This document shows positions 33,455 to 41,725 of a stretch of 64,000 bases of DNA, piece by piece. This DNA is from Streptomyces sp. NBC_01335 (GTDB taxonomy: Bacteria; Actinomycetota; Actinomycetes; Streptomycetales; Streptomycetaceae), in assembly GCF_035953295.1 (NCBI RefSeq), contig NZ_CP108370.1, positions 6,371,001 to 6,435,000 on the forward strand, written 5' to 3'. Below the pieces are notes generated by a model, which was not told the origin of the DNA, did no database searches, and saw only the letters and a program-made list of their open reading frames with translations. Every line of letters starts with the position of its first letter. The stretch's first letter is position 1. The position numbers and the translations under genes were made by a program.

Positions 33455-34224
33455 CGGGCCACCATCCCCGCGGAGAGGTCGATGTCGGCCCCGCACAGTC
33501 CGCGCATGCGCAGCATCGCGACGACGGCCTCGCCCACCTCGTCCTCGGTGACCATGCGTCCCAGGGCGGAGCGTCCGACGAACTCCTGCTCGGCCCGCGC
33601 ACGGGTGCTCCCGGTGCGCTCCGCCTCCAGACGGAAGTTGCGCTCCATACGAGGACCCGAGACAGGCCCGGGGGACAGCGAGTTGACCGTGACACCAAGC
33701 GGTCCGACCTCACCGGCCAGCGTGGTCGTGAGGCCGATGACCGCCATCTTCGACGCGCAGTACGGGGTACGCCGCAGCAGGGGGCGCTTGCCCGACACCG
33801 AGGCGATGTTGATGACGTCGCCCGTGCCCCGCCCGGTCATGGCGGGCAGGAAGGCCCGGCACATCAGGAACACCCCGCGCACGTTCACGTCGAAGACCTC
33901 GTCCCACTCCTGCGGGGTGATCTCGGTCAGCGGGGCGACCGGGCCGGCGATCCCGGCGTTGTTGACCAGTATCGATATCTCCTCACCGGCCAGCTCCCCG
34001 GCGAGCTCCTCGACGTCGTCGGGGCGGGAGACGTCGCAGACGCGGTACGAGACCTGCGGGCCGAAGTGCGCCGCGGTCTCCTTGAGCGCGGCCTCGTTGC
34101 GGCCCGTGATCACCACCCGGGCGCCGTCGGCGTGCAGTGACCCGGTGACGGCCCGGCCGAGCCCGCTGCCGCCTCCGGTGACGAGCGCGACGCGGCCGGC
34201 CAACGGTGCGGTGCGGCCGCTCAT
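33451..34224 (-). CDS. Short-chain dehydrogenase/reductase
   Basis: This 257-residue classical SDR has cofactor motif VTGGGSGLGRA, ILVNNAGIAGP, catalytic Ser in INIASVSGK and the YCASK pair. The C-terminus is RGLCGADIDLSAGMVAR. It would oxidise or reduce an alcohol/ketone intermediate with NAD(P). ATG 34224 overlaps the stop of the HisD-family gene and its own stop overlaps the aldolase start. The dehydrogenase, SDR and aldolase are therefore translated as a coupled set. Confidence 0.9.
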   Translation of the reverse strand: MSGRTAPLAGRVALVTGGGSGLGRAVTGSLHADGARVVITGRNEAALKETAAHFGPQVSYRVCDVSRPDDVEELAGELAGEEISILVNNAGIAGPVAPLTEITPQEWDEVFDVNVRGVFLMCRAFLPAMTGRGTGDVINIASVSGKRPLLRRTPYCASKMAVIGLTTTLAGEVGPLGVTVNSLSPGPVSGPRMERNFRLEAERTGSTRARAEQEFVGRSALGRMVTEDEVGEAVVAMLRMRGLCGADIDLSAGMVAR

Positions 34225-35531
34225 GCGGCGCCCTCCTCGTTCCACGGCAGGGTGCCCTTGCCGTACTTGGCGGCGCGGACGTCTCCGGAGCGGGCGTGGC
34301 CCTCGAAGAGCTCGACGCGCGCGGCCCGGCCGCACACCTCGCCGAGCAGCGCGGAGGACGCGGTGTCGGTGACCTCCTGGTACGTCACCGTCTTGAGGTA
34401 CTTGCCGACCCACAGGCCCCCCGTGTAGCGGGCGGCGCCCCGGGTGGGCAGGACGTGGTTGGTGCCGATGACCTTGTCGCCGTAGGAGACGCAGGTACCT
34501 TCGCCGAGGAAGAGCGCACCGTAGTCGCGCATCTTCTCCAGTGCCTGACGAGGGTTCACGGTCAGGACCTCGACGTGCTCGCTGGCGTAGGAGTCGGCGA
34601 TCCGGAAGGCCTCGTCGAGGGTGTCGGCCACCACGATCTCGCCGTGGTCGCGCCAGGCGGGTTCGGCGAAGTCCTTGGTGGGCATGCCCGGCAGCAGGCG
34701 CTCGATGTGCCGCTCGACCTCGCGGCCCAGCTGTTCGGACGTCGTGACCAGCACGGCGGGGGAGTCCGGGCCGTGCTCCGCCTGCGACAGCAGGTCGACG
34801 GCCACGACGAAGGGGTCCGCGTTCTCGTCGGCGATCACCAGGATCTCGGTCGGTCCGGCGAACAGGTCGATGCCGACCTCGCCGAACAGCTGCCGCTTGG
34901 CCTCCGCCACGTACGCGTTGCCCGGCCCCGCGAGCATCGGGACGCGGCCGATGGTCTCGGTGCCCACGGCCAGCGCGGCGACGGCCTGGACGCCGCCCAG
35001 CAGGTAGATCTCGTCGGCGCCCGCGAGGTGCATCGCCGCGACCGTCGCGGCGGGGATCTCGCCCCGGATGGGCGGTGTGCAGGCGGCGACGCGGGAAACG
35101 CCGGCCACCTTGGCGGTCACGATCGTCATGTGGGCCGACGCCGTCAGGGGGTAGCGGCCGCCGGGCACATACGCCCCGGCGGCGGCCACGGGGACGTGCC
35201 GGTGCCCGAGGCGGACGCCGGGCAGCGTCTCGATCTCGACGTCGGCCAGCGAGTCACGCTGGGCCTGCGCGAACGTACGGACCTGCTGCTGTACGAAGCG
35301 GATGTCGTCCAGCACCGTGCCGGGCACCCGCGACACGATCCGGCGGACCTCGTCGGCGCTGAGGCGGAACGAGTCCGGGCTCCACTTGTCGAACTTCTCG
35401 GAGTACTCACGGACCGCGTCGTCACCGCGCCGGCGGATGTCGCCGAGGATGGCGTGGACGCGCTCGGCGACATCGGCCCGGGCCGCGCTCACCTGCGCGG
35501 AGGGGAGGGGGGACTTGAGGTGTCGGGGCAT
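34221..35531 (-). CDS. HisD-family alcohol dehydrogenase (HpsN-like), not histidine biosynthesis
   Basis: This 436-residue enzyme of the histidinol dehydrogenase family oxidises an alcohol with NAD, often by two steps to the acid. Visible features are AGPGNAYVAEAKRQLFG, AGPTEILVIADE, LLSQAEHGPDSPAVL, the catalytic Glu-His in SEHVEV and the GTNHVLPTRGAARYTGGL end. The paralogous branch includes sulfopropanediol 3-dehydrogenase HpsN. The neighbours are catabolic and no his genes are present, so a role in histidine synthesis is unlikely. The exact substrate is unknown. ATG 35531 has AGAGAG upstream; a GATGAG-type repeat lies just before it. Confidence 0.85.
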   Translation of the reverse strand: MPRHLKSPLPSAQVSAARADVAERVHAILGDIRRRGDDAVREYSEKFDKWSPDSFRLSADEVRRIVSRVPGTVLDDIRFVQQQVRTFAQAQRDSLADVEIETLPGVRLGHRHVPVAAAGAYVPGGRYPLTASAHMTIVTAKVAGVSRVAACTPPIRGEIPAATVAAMHLAGADEIYLLGGVQAVAALAVGTETIGRVPMLAGPGNAYVAEAKRQLFGEVGIDLFAGPTEILVIADENADPFVVAVDLLSQAEHGPDSPAVLVTTSEQLGREVERHIERLLPGMPTKDFAEPAWRDHGEIVVADTLDEAFRIADSYASEHVEVLTVNPRQALEKMRDYGALFLGEGTCVSYGDKVIGTNHVLPTRGAARYTGGLWVGKYLKTVTYQEVTDTASSALLGEVCGRAARVELFEGHARSGDVRAAKYGKGTLPWNEEGAA

Positions 35532-35545
35532 GACGGCTCTCTTCC

Positions 35546-35569
35546 GATGAGGATGAGGATGAGGATGAA
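35546..35569. repeat. Hexanucleotide repeat (GATGAG), nearly four copies
   Basis: Nearly four tandem GATGAG units on the + strand fill part of the 57-bp gap between the hydrolase and HisD-family genes, 15 bp upstream of the latter's start. Copy number changes here would alter spacing in the leader but not a reading frame. Confidence 0.7.
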
Positions 35570-35588
35570 GGGGGCGGGGGTGGTGCGT

Positions 35589-36335
35589 TCAGGGAGCGGC
35601 GGGCGCCGGTCTCGTACCGCCGGCGGCCGCGACGAGTTCGCGCAGTGCGGCCGTGACCGCCTCCGGCCGCTGCCACGGCAGCAGGTGTCCCGCGTCGGGC
35701 AGCAGGGTCAGGGCGGCTCCGGGGACGGAGTCCGCGATGGCCCGGTGGTAGGAGGGCGGGCACAGGGTGTCCCGCTCCCCGGCCAGTACGACGGTGGGGC
35801 AGCGGGCCATCCGCAGCGCGGGGGCCGCGTCGGTGCGGGTCGCCTGCGCGGCGAGCTGGGCGCGGGCGGCGGTGGCGCCCACCGCGTGCGCCATGGCCCG
35901 GTAGCGCCCAGCGGCCTCGGGCGTGGGGCTGCGGTCGGGGAACATGTCCGGCAGTGTCTGCTCGACGACGTGCGAGAACCGGCCGGCCGCGATCAGCTCG
36001 TCCATCGCCCGCCAGGCCGCGTACTGCCCGGGAAGCGGCCGGCCCCCGTTGGTCGCCATCACGCACAGACCCGCGATGCGCCCGGGCGCCCGGCGCAGTG
36101 CCTCAAAGCCGACGATGGCTCCCAGGCTGAGCCCGACGAGCACGAACGGTCCCGCCACCGCGGCGAGCACGTCCTCGGCGAGCGCCCCGATGGTCCCGCG
36201 TCGCAGGGCGACGTGGTGGACGTCGTGGCCCTCGGGGAAGTCCACGTCGCGCCACAGGTTCGCGTCGCAGAGCATCCCGGGCACGACGACGAGCGGCAGC
36301 GGACGGCCCGTGTCCCCGTGATCCACGTCGGTCAC
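35589..36335 (-). CDS. Alpha/beta-fold hydrolase
   Basis: This 248-residue hydrolase has the nucleophile elbow VLVGLSLGAIVGFEAL (catalytic Ser), oxyanion segment VVVPGMLCDANLW, acid in VLAGERDTLCPP and catalytic His in LLPDAGHLLPWQRP. It likely opens an ester, lactone or carbon-carbon bond in the pathway, perhaps an enol-lactone. The start is GTG 36335, overlapping the bicupin stop (GTGA), which fits two consecutive catabolic steps. The gene ends 57 bp before the HisD-family gene. Confidence 0.88.
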   Translation of the reverse strand: MTDVDHGDTGRPLPLVVVPGMLCDANLWRDVDFPEGHDVHHVALRRGTIGALAEDVLAAVAGPFVLVGLSLGAIVGFEALRRAPGRIAGLCVMATNGGRPLPGQYAAWRAMDELIAAGRFSHVVEQTLPDMFPDRSPTPEAAGRYRAMAHAVGATAARAQLAAQATRTDAAPALRMARCPTVVLAGERDTLCPPSYHRAIADSVPGAALTLLPDAGHLLPWQRPEAVTAALRELVAAAGGTRPAPAAP

Positions 36336-37471
36336 CAGAAGCGCGCGGAGCGGGGCAGCAGGGCGTAGGGGGCGACGTAGCCGTTGTGGTCGATGCCCAG
36401 GCCCGCGTCCGCCGCGCTCTTGCGCACCTCCTCGTCCCACTCCAGACGGACGCGTCCGTCACCGGAGTTGACCACGAGGAGGTCGCCCTGCTCGTCGCCG
36501 ACATTGCGTACGGTGCGCCAGGCGTCCTGCGGGACGGAGAGCATGTCGCGGGGGCCGAGACGGACGGGGAGGGGGTCGGTGCGGTTGAGGGTGACCTCCC
36601 ACAGGCCGTCCTTCACGATCAGTGTCTGGGTCTCGTGCTGGCGGTGCGCCGAGACGCCCTGCCCGGGGTCGGCGCGGAGCCAGGCGACGTTGTGCCCGTG
36701 CGGATTGAACACGCGGGGCTCCTGATGCGGGTCCTCCGTCATGCCGTACCCGATGACGCAGTTCAGCCGGGCACCGCCGCCGGGCAGGGCGCTGTCGAGG
36801 AAGGGGTGCTCGGAGAAGACCAGCTCGTCCGCGGCGGCGATCCGGCGCTTCATCTCGTCGGGGGTGTAGTGGCGCAGCCGGTCGATGTGCTCCCGCGTCA
36901 TCGGGCTGACGAGCTCGGACTCCGGCGGGAGGGCGTCGCCGGCGACGGTGTCGACCAGCTGGTTGTCCGCGGTGAGGTACAGGCCGTGCTTCCCGGCCTC
37001 CCGCAGGACCGACGGGCCCCAGATGATGCCGCCGGTGTGATCCATTCCCAGCACGGTGAACATCCAGCCGTCGTCCGGACCGGTGTTGGTGAAGCCGCGG
37101 AAGATCCAGGTGGGGATGGAGGCGATGTCGCCGGCCCTGAGGGTGAGTTCGCCCTCGGCGCCGTCCGCGCCCCAGCGCAGCAGGTACTCGCCCTCGGTGC
37201 AGACGAACACCTCGGCGGTGTAGTGCAGATGGAGGTTGTTGGTGATGCCGTTCGGCATCGCGGCGGCACCGATGTTGTAGCCGTGCGGCAGCCGGAGGTT
37301 GACGTGCTGACCGGCGGCCTGCGAGACGCCCGGCCCGATCATCGCGTAGTTCTCCTTGCGGTCCGACCCGGGCGTACGGCAGTCGATGAAGGCCTGGTTG
37401 CAGGAGACGAAGTCGCTGCGCCGGACCGTGCGGCGGGCCAGCTCGCTGGGTGATACGACGACATCGGGCAT
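36332..37471 (-). CDS. Two-domain cupin (bicupin), possible ring-cleaving or metal oxygenase
   Basis: This is a 379-residue bicupin. The N-terminal cupin (about 80-170) has NNLHLHYTAEVFVCTEGEYL with a His-x-His-Glu-type metal site and AGDIASIPTWIFRGF. The C-terminal cupin (about 255-335) has GVSAHRQHETQTLIVKDG and GPRDMLSVPQDAWRTVRN. The architecture resembles gentisate 1,2-dioxygenase and homogentisate-like bicupins, but no specific match is assured. It is first in the leftward catabolic run and has an ATACGTAT operator 17 bp upstream. The start at ATG 37471 has an AAGGAG site. I infer an early oxidation or cleavage step. Confidence 0.8.
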   Translation of the reverse strand: MPDVVVSPSELARRTVRRSDFVSCNQAFIDCRTPGSDRKENYAMIGPGVSQAAGQHVNLRLPHGYNIGAAAMPNGITNNLHLHYTAEVFVCTEGEYLLRWGADGAEGELTLRAGDIASIPTWIFRGFTNTGPDDGWMFTVLGMDHTGGIIWGPSVLREAGKHGLYLTADNQLVDTVAGDALPPESELVSPMTREHIDRLRHYTPDEMKRRIAAADELVFSEHPFLDSALPGGGARLNCVIGYGMTEDPHQEPRVFNPHGHNVAWLRADPGQGVSAHRQHETQTLIVKDGLWEVTLNRTDPLPVRLGPRDMLSVPQDAWRTVRNVGDEQGDLLVVNSGDGRVRLEWDEEVRKSAADAGLGIDHNGYVAPYALLPRSARFW

Positions 37472-37487
37472 GACTGCTCCTTGCGTG

Positions 37488-37501
37488 TGAATACGTATGT
37501 A
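37488..37501. promoter_or_regulatory. LacI-type operator before the bicupin operon
   Basis: TGAATACGTATGTA has an intact ATACGTAT core and lies 17 bp before the leftward start at 37471. A second, similar site lies 117 bp away next to the divergent lacI gene, so repression by looping across the intergenic region is possible. Confidence 0.7.
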
Positions 37502-37617
37502 TCTCATGACAGGCGGTGCCGCGTCGGATGTCAAGGGGGCCGGGTGCGGCAATTGACCATGCGGGCTTTGCGTGTGTGCCGCGACGACCTGGGCGGAACA
37601 AGGCGACGTGTGGGTAT

Positions 37618-37631
37618 GGCATACGTATACT
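37618..37631. promoter_or_regulatory. LacI-type operator before the lacI gene
   Basis: GGCATACGTATACT carries the same ATACGTAT core 50 bp upstream of the rightward lacI start at 37681, which indicates autoregulation. Confidence 0.65.
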
Positions 37632-37680
37632 GGCCGGGAGGCGCGGTCGGGCGGCTCCGGTGGCGACGAGGAGAGAGCCG

Positions 37681-38679
37681 ATGGGGATCACCAGTCACGA
37701 CGTGGCCAAGCTGGCAGGTGTCTCACAGCCCACGGTCTCGCGCGCGCTGCGTGACGACCCCCGCGTGTCCCGGGCCACCCGCGAGAAGGTCAGGCGGGCG
37801 GCCCAGGCGCTGAACTACGTGCCGAGCGAGGCCGGGCGCACGCTGTCGACGAGCGCCACCCGGCGGGTGGGCGTCATCGTCACTGATCTGACGAACCCGT
37901 TCTACCCGCATGTCATCGCCCCGCTCCACGACGAACTGAGCAGTCTCGGCTACCGGATGATGCTGATCACCGAGCGGTCCGACGAGGCGGTCGCCGAGGA
38001 GAAGCTGCTCGACCAGTCGATGGACGGCGTCGTCCTCGCCACCGCCACCACGGACTCCCGCCTGCCGGCCCAGCTGGAGCGGCGTGGCATGCCCTACGTC
38101 TTCCTCAACCGCGACACCGGACGCAGCGACGACTTCGCCTCCGTCGTCGACAACGAGGGCGGCGGACGGCTCGTCGCGCGGGAACTCGCGGCCTTGGGGC
38201 ACCGGCGCGTAGCCGGGATCTTCGGTTCCGCCAACACCACGACGGGCCGCGAGCGCGAGCTGGGCTTCCGGCTGGCCCTCGCCGAGGTGGGCGTAGGGCT
38301 TCCGGAGAGCCGGGTGGTGCGTGGGGCCTTCGAGTACGAGACCGGCTACCGCGCGCTGCCCGCCCTCCTCGACGCGGACGAGCCGCCCACGGCGGTGTTC
38401 TGCGGCAACGATGTCGTCGCCATCGGTGTCCTGAACGCGGCGCTCGCGGCGGGTGTCAGGGTCCCCGAGGACCTCACTGTCATCGGCTTCGACGACCTCC
38501 CGATGGCGGCCTGGGAGGTGTTCCGGCTCACCACCGTCCGGCACGACCTGCGGGAGCTGTCGCGTCAGGCGGCGCGCCTGCTGGTGCGGCGGATCGCCAA
38601 GGAGGTCGACCCGGCCGGTGAACGCCTGGTCCTGCCGACGGAGTTCGTCCCCCGCGCCACGCACGCGCGCGCCCACTGA
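37681..38679 (+). CDS. LacI-family regulator of the catabolic regulon
   Basis: This 332-residue repressor has an N-terminal LacI helix-turn-helix (DVAKLAGVSQPTVSRALRDD) and hinge, followed by a periplasmic-binding-like sensor domain (VGVIVTDLTNPFYPHVIAPL, TAVFCGNDVVAIGVLNAAL, TVIGFDDLPMA). ATG 37681 was chosen because GAGGAGAGAG precedes it and it starts the DNA-binding domain. An in-frame upstream extension would run through the operator. Four operator-like sites near the divergent operon, this gene, the transporter and the SnoaL gene define its likely regulon. The inducer is probably the pathway substrate or an intermediate. Confidence 0.93.
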   Translation: MGITSHDVAKLAGVSQPTVSRALRDDPRVSRATREKVRRAAQALNYVPSEAGRTLSTSATRRVGVIVTDLTNPFYPHVIAPLHDELSSLGYRMMLITERSDEAVAEEKLLDQSMDGVVLATATTDSRLPAQLERRGMPYVFLNRDTGRSDDFASVVDNEGGGRLVARELAALGHRRVAGIFGSANTTTGRERELGFRLALAEVGVGLPESRVVRGAFEYETGYRALPALLDADEPPTAVFCGNDVVAIGVLNAALAAGVRVPEDLTVIGFDDLPMAAWEVFRLTTVRHDLRELSRQAARLLVRRIAKEVDPAGERLVLPTEFVPRATHARAH

Positions 38680-38691
38680 GCCGCCCCGGCC

Positions 38692-40131
38692 TCATCGTGC
38701 CGCCTGCTCCGCAATCCGCTCCGTGTCCAAGGGGCGCGCTGCCGGACCGTCGCCCCTGGCACCAGCCCGGCGCTGCCGCGCCGCTCCCACCGCGACGAGC
38801 ACGGCGGCGAGCCCCAGGGAGAGCCACAGCTCCAGCCGGTGGCCCGGCAGTACGGCCATGAGCACCAGCACTCCGGCGATGAAGGCGACCGTGGCGAGGG
38901 TGAGGTAGGGGAACGCCCACATCCGGACCTCGGCCGGCCGGCCCCCCTTGCGGCGGGTCGCGTACTGCGTGAGCGCGATGACCATGTACATCATCAGGGC
39001 GATCGCTCCGCTGGAGGCGATGAGGTACGAGAAGACCTCCGGCAGCAGGTAGTTGGCGATGACCGCGGCGATCCCGATGACGGTGGAGGCCACGACCGCG
39101 TTGGCGGGCACTCCGCGCCGTGAGGTACGCGCGAAGGCGGCGGGGGCGTCACCCCGGCCGGACAGCGAGAACATCATGCGGGACGCCGTGTAGACGGCGG
39201 AGTTCAGGCAGCTGCTCACGGCGACGACGAGGACGACGTCCATGATCCACGCGGCGCCCGGGATGTTCATCCGGTCGAGGGCGGCCTGGTACGAGCCGGC
39301 CGCCAGGTCGTCGGCGTTCCACGGCACGAGGCAGACCACGATGAGGATCGAGCCGATGTAGAAGAGGCCCAGCCGCCAGACGACGGCGCGGACGGCCTTC
39401 TTGATGTTCTTGCGCGGCTCCTCGGACTCGGCGGCTGCGATGGTGACGATCTCGCTGCCCTGGAAGCTGAACATCGCGGTGAGCAGGCCGGCGATGACGG
39501 CCATGGAGCCTTGCGGGGCGAAACCGCCGTGGCTCCAGAGGTTCGACACGCCGTGGGTGTCCGAGCCCGGCAGCACACCGAGCACGGCGAGCACACCCAG
39601 GACCAGGAACGCCACGATCGCGACGACCTTCAGGAGGGCGAACCAGTACTCGAACTCCCCGTAGTTGCGCACCGCCAGCAGATTGCTGCCCGCCAGTGCG
39701 GCGATCACCAGGAGCGCCGGGATCCAGCTGGGGACCGAGGTCGGACCGGCGATCACCTCGCCCGCCGCGATGGCCTCGATGGGAATGACGAGGATGTAGA
39801 ACCACCAGTAAAGCCAGCCGATCGAGAAGCCCGCCCAGCGGCCCAGCGCGCGGTCGGCGTAGGTGGAGAAGGAGCCCGTGTCCGGCTGGGCGACGGCCAT
39901 CTCGCCCAGCATCTGCATGACGAGCACCACGAGCGCGGCCGCCAGCAGGAACGAGATCAGGACGGCCGGCCCCGCGGCGGCCACGGAGGTGGACGAACCG
40001 ACGAAGAGGCCGGCTCCGATCACCCCGCCGATGGAGATCATGGTGATCTGGCGGCCCTTCAGGCCCTGGGTGAGAGCGGTGCCGCTCCCGCTTCGGGGAG
40101 GCGAGGACGGCGCGGACGGGCGGTGTCGCAT
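38692..40131 (-). CDS. Amino acid permease, GABA/AnsP-type APC transporter
   Basis: This 479-residue membrane protein has 12 hydrophobic helices. The family signature is KGRQITMISIGGVIGAGLFVGSS in helix 1, GEMAVAQPDTGSFSTYADRALG after helix 2, and FSFQGSEIVTIAAAESEEPRKNI in the middle. It should import an amino acid or related amine with protons. It is convergent with lacI (12 bp apart) and follows the second HisD-family gene across a 137-bp gap that contains a strong terminator, so it is probably transcribed from its own promoter. No ATACGTAT operator lies upstream. ATG 40131 has GAGG before it. Confidence 0.92.
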   Translation of the reverse strand: MRHRPSAPSSPPRSGSGTALTQGLKGRQITMISIGGVIGAGLFVGSSTSVAAAGPAVLISFLLAAALVVLVMQMLGEMAVAQPDTGSFSTYADRALGRWAGFSIGWLYWWFYILVIPIEAIAAGEVIAGPTSVPSWIPALLVIAALAGSNLLAVRNYGEFEYWFALLKVVAIVAFLVLGVLAVLGVLPGSDTHGVSNLWSHGGFAPQGSMAVIAGLLTAMFSFQGSEIVTIAAAESEEPRKNIKKAVRAVVWRLGLFYIGSILIVVCLVPWNADDLAAGSYQAALDRMNIPGAAWIMDVVLVVAVSSCLNSAVYTASRMMFSLSGRGDAPAAFARTSRRGVPANAVVASTVIGIAAVIANYLLPEVFSYLIASSGAIALMMYMVIALTQYATRRKGGRPAEVRMWAFPYLTLATVAFIAGVLVLMAVLPGHRLELWLSLGLAAVLVAVGAARQRRAGARGDGPAARPLDTERIAEQAAR

Positions 40132-40224
40132 GGGGGGACCTCGGGTGTGGGCGGTGTCTGGGGGGAGCCGGTGCGGCCCGGGGCGCGGCCGACAGGTCTC
40201 GCTCGTAGGGGGCGCGCACCGGTG

Positions 40225-40263
40225 CTCCCCGTGCCGCCGCACGCGGAGCGGCGGCACGGGGAG
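40225..40263 (-). terminator. Perfect 16-bp hairpin after the second HisD-family gene
   Basis: CTCCCCGTGCCGCCGC (40225-40240) pairs perfectly with 40248-40263 across a 7-base loop, immediately past the stop of the leftward gene at 40269. It separates that gene from the permease gene. Confidence 0.8.
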
Positions 40264-40268
40264 AGCGG

Positions 40269-41630
40269 TCAGAGCTGGTCGCGCAGAGCGGCCGGGACCT
40301 CGTCGAACGCGTCGGACGTCCGCCCGATCCGGTCGATGCGGAGCGTCGCCGTGGCGCCGTGGGCGGCCAGCCCCTCGAACGCCGAGATGCGCTCGACGGC
40401 GGGAGCGAGGGAAGCGGTCCCCTCCTTCGAGGCGCGCTGGTACGTCAGCGGCTTGAGGAAGCGGGAGACGGAGAGCCCCGCATTGTAGCGGGCCGTCTTG
40501 CCCGTGGGCAGCACGTGGTTGGTGCCGGCGATGCCCTTGTCGGAGTAGGCGACCGTCGACCACGCCCCGATGAACAGCGAGCCGTAGTTGGAGAGGTTCT
40601 CCAAGTAGTAGTCGTCGTCCTCGGTCTGGATCTCCAGGTGCTCGGGGGCGATGACGTCGGCGACGGCGACGGCGTCGGCCCGGTCGTCCACCACGATGAC
40701 GGACCCGAAGTCACGCCATGCCGGGCCGGCGATGTCCCGGGTGACCAGGGACTCCAGCTGGCGGTCCATCTCCGCGATCACCGCGCGTCCCAGCTTCTCG
40801 GACGTGGTGATCAACGCGGCGGGCGAGTTGGGGCCGTGCTCGGCCTGGCCCAGCAGGTCCGCCGCGACCCACTCGGGGTCGGCGCTGTCGTCGGCGATGA
40901 CGGCGACCTCGGAGGGGCCGGCCAGCAGGTCGATGCCGACCCGGCCGAACAGCTGCCGCTTGGCCTCGGTGACGAACGCGTTGCCCGCGCCGACCAGCAT
41001 GTCGACCGGGGCCTCGCCGAGCAGACCGAAGGCCATCGCGCCGAGTGCCTGGACGCCGCCGAGCGCGAACACCCGGTCGGCGCGCGACAGATGGGCGCCG
41101 TACAGGACGGCGGGGTGCGCGCCGTGCTCACCCGACGGGGGCGTGCACGCCAGCACCGTGGGCACACCGGCGGTCTTCGCCACGTTCACCGTCATGAAGG
41201 CGCTGGCGAGCAGCGGGAAGCGGCCGGCCGGCAGATACGCGCCGACCCGGGAGACGGGGACGTATCGCTGGCCGCCGGCGACACCGGGAGCGACCTCGAC
41301 CTCGAAGTCCTTCAGGTGCTCCCGCTGCGCGGAGGCGAACCGGTGGGTGCGCTCGTAGCCCATCTCCAGGGCAGTACGGACGTCCGGGGGCAGGGCGTCC
41401 CCCGACTTCTTGAGCTCGGTGGCCCCGATCTCCACGTCGCCGGACCAGCCGTCCAGCTCCTGGGCGTAGGCGCGCACCGCGTCCATACCCTTGTGCTCGA
41501 TCTCCTTCAGCATGTGAGAGACCCGCTCGACCACCTTGGGGTCGCGCTGGGCGGGGGGGCCGTCCACGGACGGCTTCTTGAGCCACTGGAACGGGGGGAG
41601 GGCCTGTGCTTCGTCGTGCGTGATCTGCAT
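40269..41630 (-). CDS. Second HisD-family dehydrogenase
   Basis: This 453-residue paralogue of histidinol dehydrogenase is clearly different from the one at 34,221-35,531. It has VGAGNAFVTEAKRQLFGRVG, AGPSEVAVIADDSADP, LLGQAEHGPNSPAAL, the catalytic Glu-His in APEHLEI and GTNHVLPTGKTARYNAGLS. It likely oxidises an amino alcohol or other alcohol with NAD. It lies downstream of a LysR regulator in the same direction (95 bp) and near an amino acid permease and a nitrilase, which suggests use of a nitrogen-containing substrate. It has no visible ATACGTAT operator. Confidence 0.85.
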   Translation of the reverse strand: MQITHDEAQALPPFQWLKKPSVDGPPAQRDPKVVERVSHMLKEIEHKGMDAVRAYAQELDGWSGDVEIGATELKKSGDALPPDVRTALEMGYERTHRFASAQREHLKDFEVEVAPGVAGGQRYVPVSRVGAYLPAGRFPLLASAFMTVNVAKTAGVPTVLACTPPSGEHGAHPAVLYGAHLSRADRVFALGGVQALGAMAFGLLGEAPVDMLVGAGNAFVTEAKRQLFGRVGIDLLAGPSEVAVIADDSADPEWVAADLLGQAEHGPNSPAALITTSEKLGRAVIAEMDRQLESLVTRDIAGPAWRDFGSVIVVDDRADAVAVADVIAPEHLEIQTEDDDYYLENLSNYGSLFIGAWSTVAYSDKGIAGTNHVLPTGKTARYNAGLSVSRFLKPLTYQRASKEGTASLAPAVERISAFEGLAAHGATATLRIDRIGRTSDAFDEVPAALRDQL

Positions 41631-41725
41631 GGCAGGGACGCTAGACGTCTCGCTGCCACAGGACCAGAGGGGCGAGTCCTGTCCGATCCACAGGGTTTCC
41701 CTGATCCCCGGGGTGAGGCCGCGGC

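Noticed and set aside
34221..35531. Assignment as histidinol dehydrogenase of histidine biosynthesis
   Set aside because: There are no his genes nearby, it is in a LacI-controlled catabolic set, and a second family member occurs 5 kb away.
34221..35531. Firm assignment as sulfopropanediol 3-dehydrogenase
   Set aside because: The family resemblance is real but no sulfolactate lyase or sulfonate transporter gene is visible; the substrate is left open.
37516..37680. N-terminal extension of the LacI regulator
   Set aside because: The frame is open upstream, but it would run through the operator and precede the canonical helix-turn-helix start; the ribosome site supports ATG 37681.
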